This document shows, in pieces, positions 25,330-35,155 of a stretch of DNA of 64,000 nucleotides. A program made the position numbers and the translations under genes. How positions within the stretch are numbered: the first letter of the stretch is position 1; the number at the start of each line of letters is the position of its first letter. The DNA is taken from contig NW_008707617.1 in NCBI RefSeq assembly GCF_000327385.1, positions 1,436,298 through 1,500,297 on the forward strand, written 5' to 3'. Under the pieces are notes generated by a model, which saw nothing but the letters and a program-made list of their open reading frames with translations, did not search any database and was not told where the DNA came from. The DNA comes from Lottia gigantea. Taxonomy: Eukaryota; Mollusca; Gastropoda; Lottiidae.

Positions 25330-25960
25330 TCAATAACAATAATAAAATATTTCCACTGTTAAAATAATGCTCAATGCATCAATGTAGAGCGATATAGAAA
25401 TATCAAAACAGAATTTCAAAAAAGACAAAAATGGTAGTAACAACATGTTTTTTTTTTTGGTTCTGTTTTAATATTTCTAAGAAATTGTGCTACAAAAACA
25501 AAATATTTGCTCTTTACATCAATTGTATAGTTATATAAAAATATTAAATCAGAACCTAAAGAGGGTAGTACAACAGTTTTTTAAGGTTCTGTTTGAATAT
25601 TTCTAATAAATATGCTACAATAACAGTGAATATATTTTCACTGTAAAAATAATGCTCAAAACATCAATTGTAGAGTAACATAGAAATATTAAAACAGAAC
25701 CTTAAAAAGGTAGTTTTAGGTTCTGTTTTAATATTTCTAACACTTATGCTACAATGACAAATTATTTTCACTGTTAAAATAGTGCTCAATATATCAATTA
25801 TTATAGAGCGATATTGACATATGAAAACAGAACCTGAAACATGTGGTTACTCAAAGTTTCTAAACAAAACAGAAACTCTGAGTAACAACATGTTTCAGGT
25901 TCTGTTGTAATATTTTTATATTGCTAATACTTACACTATGGGGAAGCGCAGAAACGCAAT
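25330..25960. repeat. Array of inverted-repeat units (AGGTTCTGTTTTAATATTTC)
   Basis: The block AGGTTCTGTTTTAATATTTC or close variants occurs on + at about 25459, 25584, 25718 and 25897, and its reverse complement GAAATATTAAAACAGAACCT lies between these copies. This looks like a tandem series of short MITE-like units with inverted ends and a core containing TTTCACTGTTAAAATAATGC. At 25832-25900 the ends meet in a tight hairpin (CCTGAAACATGTGGTTACTC against GAGTAACAACATGTTTCAGG). Confidence 0.8.
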
Positions 25961-26007
25961 CCCGCACAGTGCAAACACTGACCAACCATTATAAGTTTTG
26001 ATTGTTA

Positions 26008-26137
26008 CTGGGACAGGTGTTGGGGTTGATTTTTCTCTTGAAAAATTCGAGTCGTCATTTTAACATTCAAACGCAAATAATTCTGGACACTATTACTGTA
26101 TGATTGGTCAAAAAATGGCGAATCTATCCTTTTAACT
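26008..26137. mobile_element. Internally deleted AAGGGAC-type MITE, left part
   Basis: TGGGACAGGTGTTGGGGTTG, then GAGTCGTCATTTTAACATTC and GGTCAAAAAATGGCGAATC match both ends of the complete element but lack most of its middle. The right terminus is interrupted by the hAT-type element at 26138-26326. Confidence 0.65.
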
Positions 26138-26326
26138 CCCGGTTCTCAAACTGGGGTGTTTTCACTAGGGTGGGGGTGTGGCCAACTGGCGTAGGAGAAT
26201 AATTTGTTTTGAATTTGAGAGCACCTCACAGCATCACATGCTGAAAATGTGGATGAAACAATTTTCTTTTGGGGTGTGAAACGGACATGTGATTGCTCCA
26301 GGGCTGAGAAAGGTTGGGAACCACTG
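26138..26326. mobile_element. Non-autonomous hAT element with 8-bp target duplication
   Basis: The ends CCCGGTTCTCAAACTGGGG and GGTTGGGAACCACTG are imperfect inverted repeats of the CAGTGGTTCTCAA type typical of hAT (Charlie-like) elements. The flanks TTTTAACT (26130-26137) and CTTTAACT (26327-26334) match at seven of eight positions, fitting the 8-bp duplication of hAT transposases. It is 189 bp long with no coding sequence. It lies in the terminus of an older MITE. Confidence 0.8.
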
Positions 26327-26769
26327 CTTTAACTACAAGGTATCTTTCATGATGCCGTTATTAATTTTGTTCAAATGATTTCACGATAAGAAACAATTCG
26401 CAGTGGGACCCACAACTACAATGCATAATTACTGTTTTCATTATGTATAAAATGGTCGAGAGATCGTACAGTTTTTCCTTTCAATGAAGCTCAGAAGAGC
26501 AACTGATTTTCTCTACAAATAGGTTCATTTGACTTCATTGTTAAAATATTTATTCTTAGTTTGCTATTTACAGAGACATTGTTAGAAAATCCCTTCGAGG
26601 ATTGACGCCAGACGTAATCAAAGTTTTCTTACTAACAAAGGATTGTCAGTTCAAATTTGTTATAGATTCTTGCTGAAAGTTTTAAGAGAAATCTACCAAC
26701 TATTTAAAAATAAGGAAACAACTACATTTTACACGGATAATAACATGGGTTCACAATGATCCTTTATAT

Positions 26770-26900
26770 CAGCTGGTCCTTTGCCAATCCTCTTGGCATT
26801 GATCGGGGTAATCGTGCCCATTTACAGCTGGGTAGACCGGAATAATGAGTGAAGGTGGCTTTGTAATCCAGAGTTTCGAACAAGCATATGCTACAATAAA
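26770..26900 (+). mobile_element. SINE body copy, plus strand
   Basis: CAGCTGGTCCTTTGCCAATC, GGCATTGATCGGGGTAATCG, CCCATTTACAGCTGGGTAGA, then GAGTGAAGGTGGCTTTGTAA are shared, in order, with 9650-9780 and 14395-14550. This is the least decayed copy of the body in the window. No tRNA-like head could be seen beside it. Confidence 0.6.
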
Positions 26901-28467
26901 CTATCTAGGTTTTGTGACATAGAAACTTAGGTACCACTCTCTCATGGGTAGCATGGATTTGAAATTCTGTCGTTGTTGAGAGATGGTAAAATTCAATATT
27001 TTGATGGAATATCAGATCCTCGCACGATTAATTTTCGTTGATTGTCTCGATTTTCTGGAAAAAAAAAACTAGGCAAGTCATACAAACTGCAGTCATAACA
27101 GGTCCTTAGTTGGAAAAACGCTGTAGTCAGTTTCGTCACTATCTTATCAAAACCTTGTGCTTTTTAAAAACTGTATTTCTCTGAAAGGGGAATGATCAGT
27201 TAGTTCCAGTGTTTAGACAAAATGTCCCTCTTTGCACCTAAGGACATTTCTCCACCTTCTGAAGTCTAATAAGGTTAAATAAATTAGGACACACAAACTA
27301 GTTTTATTCATTTATCTATATAAAATCAAATATCCGATTTCAGGAGATCTGTTCTCTCTAAACAATTCAGTGCAATTCGAACTGTAAATCAATTTGCCAA
27401 TATCCGTTTAGTGACGCGAGGCAAAGCAACCTGATCTAAATGTAACATGACAAAATAATGTTGTGTAATTCAGTGGTTTTACTCCTGGGATTAACCTAAA
27501 ACCATCAAAATTGATGTCAGTCATTAACAAATTCCGAGTTTTATGTTTTTAGACAATGAGAGCGGTTGATTCCAGTCGAAATCAGATAAACTCCATTCAT
27601 TATCCATTAGTTAGTTTTTATGTTCTTGTATCTGTGTTTGAAAGACAACCAACATTTTAAGCAATAACACATTATACGTGTGTAATTACAGATAACAATC
27701 ATCTTATTTTATAAGCTACTTTCAATGACGTTTTAAAACACTATCTATTCCCAGCGCCACATAGTGTAAAACTTATGGAAATGCTTAAAATTGGCGGCAC
27801 ACTGGGGGTTGTATTAAAAAGAATCACGTAGTACGGAGACGTTTCCAATGATACCCAGTGACCAAACTTCAGAGAAAACTCGCCCGGAGGATTTTGTTCT
27901 GAGGTCCCAGTAAGGAATACAAGAAATAGAGGAAATGGAAAATATTAGCTAGAGGTCATGGGAGCTACGTGGAGTACATTAGGAGATTTTACCATTTTAT
28001 GGATGCTTTGGAAATCATGTCCTATATATAAATCTTGTTCTGTTATGTATAAACCGCTATGTGTACACAGGTTTTTTCTATCGATAAACTGAAAAAATGT
28101 TCAGGCCATTCTTTAATTGTTGACGTGCCAATCGAACGCACGACTTCTATTTTTGTTAATGTGAAAAAGCTACAATTTTGAAACTAATTGGTAGCGACGT
28201 TGATGACGTACAGTCTTTTTTATGAAGTTAATTATTATTCCAATAGGACAAACGAGTCTTTACGTCTGATGCAGCTTGGTATTCGAATGTTATGCTGACT
28301 GAAGCGATCGAGTTCGTTATGGCGGAATCGACAACTGCTTACATCTGATTTATTACACGTCGTGTATTCAACTATTCCTGATACCAATTCATTCAATAGC
28401 TATCGATGATTTCATGCCAAAGATCAATCAATCTGTCTAAAGTGCATCACGACTTTTCTATTTTCAG

Positions 28468-28591
28468 TTGAGAAGTCAAGGTCGTGGTGAACTATTGGTA
28501 TCATTATGTTACCAGCCAGCAGCCAACAGATTAGGTGTTGTCATATTGAAAGCGAGAAATCTACCCAAGATGGATATATCAGGTCTCTCAG
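28468..28591 (+). CDS. Syt4: Synaptotagmin-4/11-like, first C2B exon
   Basis: Acceptor CTATTTTCAG ends at 28467 and the donor is G|GTATAT at 28591/28592. The exon is 124 bases, entering in phase 0 and leaving in phase 1. It encodes 41 residues containing [28 protein letters not shown] and ISGLS, matching the start of C2B in Syt4 and Syt11 almost word for word. The final G pairs with AT of the next exon to complete the Asp of the SDPY motif in Ca-binding loop 1. There is no competing reading frame or alternative splice site nearby. Confidence 0.93.
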
Positions 28592-28650
28592 GTATATATC
28601 ACTGTTTTCAAATATTCTATATCAATCAGTGTTGATGAAAAAAACTTTAA

Positions 28651-28941
28651 TGGGACAGTTTCGCCATTCGTTTAGTAACTTAGTCTCAAAAACGGGATTT
28701 TTCTTTCGCTTAGCTATAATCAGTAATAGTGTTCACAGCTCACTGTTGATATTTGAGCCTTCAAATTCATGTGTGTCCAGAATAATTCGCGTTCGAAAAT
28801 TAAAACGACGACTCGTCTTTTCTTGATAGAAAGTAATAGAAAGTGAAATTCCATTTCTGTACATTTCTAGTACTTCTGAAGACCATTTACATATATTCAA
28901 GACCCAAATAAACGCCTCAAAAATAGCGAATCTATCTCTTT
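28651..28941. mobile_element. AAGGGAC-type MITE copy in the C2B intron
   Basis: TTTAATGGGACAGTTTCGCC at the left and AATAGCGAATCTATCTCTTT at the right are worn versions of the inverted ends of 23254-23578. The interior (GTAATAGTGTTCACAGCTCA, AAAACGACGACTCGTC) aligns in reverse orientation to that element. It starts 60 bases after the C2B donor site. Confidence 0.8.
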
Positions 28942-30533
28942 AAATCAAGAAGATAATCAGGATTATGTTCCAGTACGTTGTTATATTTGTAGTACAATGT
29001 TATGCTAGTAGTTGCGTCAAATGAGGTCAATTTTTTCTTGGCGAAATCAAATGCGAGATGAATCTAATTTCTCAAACATTTACTAAACTTGTTATCTCCC
29101 CCTTCTTTCCAAGCAGAATAAGCTGTAATATCATGGAAATCCAATCTTTAACGCCACAACGATGTCTGCCAAAAATGTGCAACAAAGTTACTGTTTAAAT
29201 CTATAGAAATTGGTGTATCATTTGCAAGCACAAAATATTTTTAAGAATGCGGTTATTTGCCCTTATGGCGTAAATAATAAGACTTTTACATCAAAATGAT
29301 GATTTGGTAGAGATCTTTTATTTTGTAATGTTCCTTTGAAGTCGGTTGAAGTGAAAAAGTAGATTACAAGAGAAAAGGTTGGAAAGGTGAAACTGACACG
29401 AATATTGGTTATAAAAACATGCTAGTTCGTTAGAACAGTTTTACTGATAATGTCAATGTAAACCCCTTCAAAGAAACCCTCTTGTCAGATTTTCAATAAC
29501 GTTACCATGACAACCGAGAAAAAAAAATAATCAATGAACAAATTGTGTAACACTAATTTCCACGTAAGAAGTTTATTTTAGAAAATGAAAAAAGGCTTCA
29601 AGTCGATTTTTGTACATTATTCGTTTTTAACTACAAAGACTAATCTATTCGAAGAATGGAAACTATTAAAATCTATACTAATTTTTCATTTGGTGCTAAC
29701 AAACACGGAAGTCATCATCTATATGGAAAGAAAGATGGGGAACAGTTTGCACCACGATGAGACCCATTATCGTGGTCAGTCTCGTTAAATATAATATCAA
29801 GATACAGGATGTCTGGTTTCAGGCTATGTTCTAATTGTTTATGTCTGCGTACTGGTTCTGACAGTAATGATTTGTCAGAAATAAAGACCTTAAGCCAGGC
29901 TGATATTAACTCACCTCTCAGTAGGTACTTTTCGTTTCGAGCAAAATAAAGATTTTGTTCAATCATGATAAATGTATATCGAGCAATTTGATTTTCGTTA
30001 AATAAACGAACTATTGCATTAATTTTTCCGCAAACGGTTGTTAATAGCCAGAGAAAAGGAACATAAATGTTTGCGCTACCATCAGCCAGTGGAGGTGCCC
30101 TCACACCATATTGATAAGTTGCGAATAGTTGAGAATGATAAAAGTGGCCATGAGTATCGAACTCAACTCAAAACTATGTTGCATGAAGGCTACGTTCGAA
30201 AACTATGACCGCTATTGTTATTCGCATCCATACGAAACTGGTGGTTGCTGTGGTGTAGGACCCTTAATGGACTTACGATGCCGTCGTTCATGTGGCCATT
30301 GATCTTTACGGTGCACAGGACGGAGCAAATGATGAATGCATGGTTCTTGTAGTGAGACTTCTTAACCACCATCAAAATTGATATGTCTTTATTACGATAT
30401 AACTATTTCATTTACCATTCTCGCCAATGAAAAACTCAGAACAATCCCTATCCAAAATGTATGAATGGGGTTTTTAATACATTCTGGTGGCCACCTTTGT
30501 GATAAAAGTACAAAATATGCAAATGGCAAAATG

Positions 30534-30690
30534 ATATGCTTACTCTTCTAAACTCCTGATACCACTTTTCATTATGAAACACTTACTCGCTTATGATTGA
30601 TATACTTCCTCATGTGAAAAGTTCATTAGCTGCTACCAATGTTTCGCCAAAATGTTGTTTTGGATTTCGGGTTTCGTTTTGCGGCACGGA
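30534..30690 (+). repeat. Dispersed repeat shared with 47191-47325
   Basis: TATGCTTACTCTTCTAAACT, TTTTCATTATGAAACACTTA, CTACCAATGTTTCGCC and TTTTGGATTTCGGGTTTCGT occur in the same order at 47191-47325. The last block also matches the minus strand at 13800-13850. Probably a transposon remnant; class unknown. Confidence 0.65.
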
Positions 30691-30944
30691 TTGTTAGTAC
30701 TTGGTTTATTTATCTTCAACTGCCAATTAACCCAGATTTTATTCGCGGCAACTGCAAACATAATGCAACGCAATTACACGAGGTTAATCCAATAACAGAT
30801 CGAATCAATCCGAAGTGGCCTGAAACCGTGAAATTGGATGATAAAAATAGTTAACAAGATTAAACTTGTTTAGAATTTATGACGAGATTGCTTCCACTAC
30901 CTCAGGAATATTTCAGAAATGTCAAGAAAATGTTCATCAAATGT

Positions 30945-31251
30945 CACTGAATACTAATACCTTGTCTAGCGGCTAAAAAGGATGATTTATTATTGAAATA
31001 CGCCATTTTGTTAACGATATTCAGAAACCATAATATTGCGTATTTCCATTAGTTTAGGTGAAACACACCAAGGTGGAAATGTGGATGCACATTGGCATCG
31101 TCAGTGAACACTAATACCTTGTCTAGTAGCTAAAAAGGATGATTTATTATTGAAATATGTCATATATTTGGCAATATTCAGACATCATAATATTCTTTAT
31201 AGTTTAGGTGAAATGCAAGAAGGTGGAAATATAGACGTATAATATCATCGT
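30945..31251. repeat. 157-bp tandem duplication
   Basis: CACTGAATACTAATACCTTG, CTAAAAAGGATGATTTATTA and TTTAGGTGAAACACACCAAG recur 157 bases later with scattered differences (second copy from about 31102). Two copies only, located near the last Syt4 acceptor. Confidence 0.8.
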
Positions 31252-31600
31252 AATATTGAGTCCGTCGATCTTTGTGATGCACAAGGCGTATGCCTGTATC
31301 GACGATGAACGCATTGCATATGCCAATCTGAAAACACATGACAATCAATATAAGCTTGCTATTTTCTAGCATAATCCGATCAATGTGTGGAAGGGTAGCT
31401 ATTGATAAAACAGTCCGAGTGAAAATGTGGATTGTAACGATATGCAGTATGTTCGAGTGTCATAAACATCTGTTGAATGTTCGGGGGTTTTCAACCTGCT
31501 TCCTTCTATTACCCCATACAAATTGCATTACCTCTTTTCCCCCCTTTTACGTGTAATAATTAGGTTCAGTGAAATAAATTTGCTTTTTCTGTATTTTCAG

Positions 31601-31908
31601 ATCCATACATCAAAATCTACTTGAATTACAATGGTCAGAGAATCGCCAAGAAGAAGACACACGTGAAAAAGAGGACGTTAAACCCCGTGTTTAACGAATC
31701 CTTCCTATTCGACGTGCCCTACAATGAGGGACTTCAAAACATCAGTCTCGAATTCTTAGTATTAGATTGGGATCGCATGACGAAAAATGAAGTTGTTGGT
31801 CGATTGGAGATCGGATCAAAGACAGGACCAACGGAAGTATCTCACTGGAATGAAGTGATGAATTGTCCTCGAAAGCAGATTGCAGAATGGCACAAATTAA
31901 GAGAGTGA
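31601..31908 (+). CDS. Syt4: Synaptotagmin-4/11-like, last exon (rest of C2B, stop)
   Basis: Acceptor TGTATTTTCAG ends at 31600; the exon enters in phase 1, and a TGA stop lies at 31906-31908. With the preceding G it reads [19 protein letters not shown], then [38 protein letters not shown] and a C-terminus EWHKLRE. Seen: the polybasic strand ([10 protein letters not shown]) used by C2B domains to bind acidic lipids and SNAREs, and the conserved WH-L tail. In Ca-binding loop 3 the two aspartates of LDWD are kept while the final acidic ligand is Glu (KNE), as in mammalian Syt4 (RNE). Together the three exons give 410 residues, close to the roughly 425 of the family, leaving a short N-terminus upstream of the window. 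Confidence 0.94.
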
Positions 31909-33009
31909 TTGAATAGGACGAGTTTTGATCAATATTGTACAGAGTTATCGGTCTTTCCAATTTACTAGCTTCAAACGTATCTCAAGGACATTTCAACAGT
32001 TGCGCAATTTAATATCGTCAATATAATATCAAATTTTGTTGTCATAAAAAATGATCAGGCTGAGATAATAACAATAATGAATTAACAGCAAGCTCTATAT
32101 TTTAAAAGCAAGCTCTATATTGTAAAAGCAAGCTCTATATTTCACATGAGTAATAACTGGTTATGTTTAAATTTCATTTCATCGTCATGTTTTGTTAAGA
32201 AGGTATGACGTCAGAATACTAATATAAAGTGGTTATTGCATCTTTTAGTTGTCATTACAATGTCATCAATGTATTCAAATCGAAGCTTCTCTGAGTTATC
32301 CGAGGTCCGGATATATACACGAAAAAAAATTTGAGACCAAGATGATCGATGCTCTCTGTATACCATTTTCCAATATTGCATATTTAAATCAATTAAAAGC
32401 TTTCTGGGCCCAAACAACAGTTTAATCGCGTACCGTTTTCATATTCGTATATTATTATCCATTTATTTGGAGTAGGCAACTGATCTGACGTCATTGTAAT
32501 GACGATTACATATAACTTGCGTCTGTCTTCAGAGTAATCGTACGAAAATTTCACAAACACTTTTCATAAATGAATATTGAAGTTTCAATCTGTGTAAAAC
32601 CGCTCATTGCGTTTGAAAATATTCACGAAATCAGACACGGTTCAAGGGAGATAATTTCATATTTGCACTTCGCCTGACAAAGGCAACCAGTGCATAATGT
32701 GTTTTTGGCTAGCTAATAACGTAACATAAATCGAAATAGTCATGTACTGTCATAAAAACAAATGAAAATGTATTAGAATTACGAAGGATTGAAAGTGTTG
32801 GGTTTAAATTGACAGTCACGAAATAGAGGAAACAGTGAAAACTATTCTCATGTGTAATTCAGTCACGAATAGCGTCATTTTGTTAAGGGATCAATCTGAA
32901 GCCCGATGTGTTAACTACGTCAAGAATTTAACTAAGTTCGATTTAGTTTACGCTTTTAAGATTTAGCATGACAATGTGCAAGGAATTTGAACGTCAGAAA
33001 TTCAATAAA
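31909..33009 (+). other. Syt4: Putative Syt4 3' untranslated region
   Basis: There is no coding signal after the stop. Three direct copies of the 20-mer AGCAAGCTCTATATTTTAAA lie at 32087-32142. The first canonical AATAAA I see is at 33004-33009, followed by a TG-rich stretch. The true transcript end cannot be set from sequence alone. Confidence 0.35.
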
Positions 33010-33875
33010 TCACAATCAATCTTGGCTCTAATATTTTGACGGGTTGGAAAAAAAAATATTTCGGTTGAGCGTTCAAGTATACTTATCTTATCTTATATAA
33101 ACGTAAATAGCCTAATTATTAAAAAATAATGTATATTTTATCATTATTATGTTATCCATTAACCATTTATTGTTTCCCGTTATTACCTTTCGTTAAAGTA
33201 TTTTGTTTCAGTAATTTTTTGTCGTGATAAATGAACGAAACAACCCACCGTAATGTAAATAGTTAAAAGAAACGCCAGGCCATATTAGATGAAATTAAAG
33301 CTGATAGATCTTCAACAAATTCCAATCTGAGGCCCATTGTAACTTGCGTAATTCCAAAATGCGTAAAATATCTGTCAACAATAACACAACTCATAAGTAG
33401 GGTTATCAAAGGGTTATGGGTGGCATCCTTGACATCACGCCCCTCAGTTTTTAATACTTAATATGGCTTGGTAGTTTCTTTAAATTGCTTTGTATATAGG
33501 CTTACGTACAAATTGTGTCCTTATGTAAATCAAAGATGGATGTATAATCAACATTACTTTATCTACTCAACACCATTTTGGACTCTCTGAAAGAAGCAAA
33601 GTGATTCTTATTTTTTTTTTGCATGAAGTTCTACCAGTATATCGGAAAGTTAAACTCTGTTATCCCGAATAGGATTTCATATAAGAAACATGCCTCGCTA
33701 GCAGGAGAGAAGTTTTTGTCATTAGTTTCAAGAAATGCCTTAGAAATAAATCAGCTACAAAAGCATTTGGTTTCAATTATTCCGATCTAATGATATTGCT
33801 TTGATAATGTACAATAGTAGACCGGTGTTGTTATTATGTACAAAGGGATTGTGAAGAGGTTATCTAAAAAATTTA

Positions 33876-34121
33876 TGTGTATCGGGGACACTGATAGCAT
33901 CAATTTGCACCATTTCCAATTTTCAATCAGACGTCTGCGGTTCCTACAATTTCACTAAAACTAAGTGTTTGATAACGTCACTGATCACGAATAAGGGTCT
34001 TTTGTGATAAGCATAATTAATTTGCAATTAGTGACGCCATCAAACACTTCTTTTTTGTGGACTTACGGGAATCACAGACGTATGAAATTGGAATGGTGCA
34101 AATCAGTGTTCCCGATACACA
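33876..34121. mobile_element. TGTGTATC-type MITE, copy 2
   Basis: TGTGTATCGGGGACACTGAT at the left is inverted to ATCAGTGTTCCCGATACACA at the right (one base differs), and TTGCACCATTTCCAATTTTC pairs with GAAATTGGAATGGTGCAAAT. The core (about 150 bp) is itself partly palindromic (AAGTGTTTGATAACGTCACT against AGTGACGCCATCAAACACTT). It is longer than copy 1 at 15235-15402. Confidence 0.85.
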
Positions 34122-34939
34122 ACTTTTATTTTTTTTTTTACAAAACATCTTTACAAGCCCTTTAACCTTTGTAGATTATGTTACGCCTTTGTAACGTCGT
34201 TGTTGTAAATTGCCCTATATAATAAGGTCACAGTGTATATATATAAAAAAAATATGTAACTGTAATGTAATGATGAAGCATAACAGACGTTTAAAATGAG
34301 TCATGGAAATTCTACAGTCACTTTCAAAATATTTTGACAATTTGTTGGTATCGAAGCATTGCATGTATATCTTGCTAAAGTTTTGTTGAACCAATTATGA
34401 AACGTAGCAATTTAGAAGAATACAAGATTTTGCGATTTCTGGCAAAATAACGCAGGCTACCACATTTAATTAGGTTTGCAATTTCTGTGTCGTATGTTGT
34501 ATTGATAGGGTTAAACGAAAGTGGCCTACTTCGTGTACACTTGGGCCAATTTATCGAGAAATACAATTGAATTTATTAAAAAGTACTATACAGCATTCTG
34601 AGAAAATCAAACAAAATATTTTGGCTTTTGAGTTCACAAATCAAAACCGTATCCTACTTAAATTGTATATATTGTATATAATAGATGTTAGTGCATATTA
34701 AATATTGTACTAGTGAACCAGAATTTGTTCTGGTCAGCTAGATCAATGATTTGACATCTGGGATGTTCCAGATGTCAGAAGTTTTTGGGTTGTATTAGGT
34801 GTTATAATAGATACTCTCTTACAGGAGCACTGGTTGTAGTTGTTTGAAACTAGATTTTACTTACCAGGAAATCGATTAAAACCGTCTGAACAAGTAGAAA
34901 TATTGTTGGTTTATGTAAATGACACGAGTGTTCTTGTTT

Positions 34940-35155
34940 TATTTTTCTGGCTAGAAAAATGATGAAGCGCTTATCTATACAAATCAACCAGTGGCTAGTG
35001 AAATGATGAAGCGCATCTATATAAAAACCAACCATTTAAAAATGATGAAGCTCATCTACACAAAACGACAGGGTTTTTTTTCTGGCTAGAAAAATGATGA
35101 AGCGCTTATCTATACAAATCGACCAGTGGCTAGTGAAATGATAAAGCGCATATCA
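34940..35155. repeat. 135-bp tandem repeat, partial second copy
   Basis: CTGGCTAGAAAAATGATGAA, GCGCTTATCTATACAAATC and CCAGTGGCTAGTGAAATGAT recur 135 bases apart (34947 and 35082). Inside the unit, AAATGATGAAGCGCATCTA-type blocks occur three times at about 45-bp spacing, so the 135-bp unit probably arose from a 45-bp one. Confidence 0.75.

Larger units (their letters stand above)
1054..28467 (+). other. Syt4: 27.4-kb Syt4 intron between C2A and C2B exons
   Basis: It is bounded by donor GTAAGA at 1054 and acceptor CTATTTTCAG ending at 28467. Both flanking exons are phase 0 and the protein reads continuously across (TPRHLK then [15 protein letters not shown]), as in other Syt4 proteins. It contains the tandem repeats, MITEs, SINE pieces, LINE piece and Penelope-like element listed separately. 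No other host exon could be recognised on either strand. Stretches where I see nothing beyond AT-rich sequence: 1054-4080, 4531-5800, 8840-9640, 9930-12440, 12750-13680, 15410-18930, 22490-23250, 26900-28460. Confidence 0.85.
28592..31600 (+). other. Syt4: 3.0-kb Syt4 intron inside C2B
   Basis: Donor GTATAT and acceptor TGTATTTTCAG. It contains an AAGGGAC-type MITE (28651-28941), a dispersed repeat (30534-30690) and a 157-bp tandem duplication (30945-31251). Apart from these, nothing recognisable is seen in 28950-30530 or 31260-31590. Confidence 0.85.

Noticed and set aside
29715-30104. 129-codon minus-strand frame as a gene
   Set aside because: No recognisable domain and it lies opposite a host intron; no second copy or splice support.
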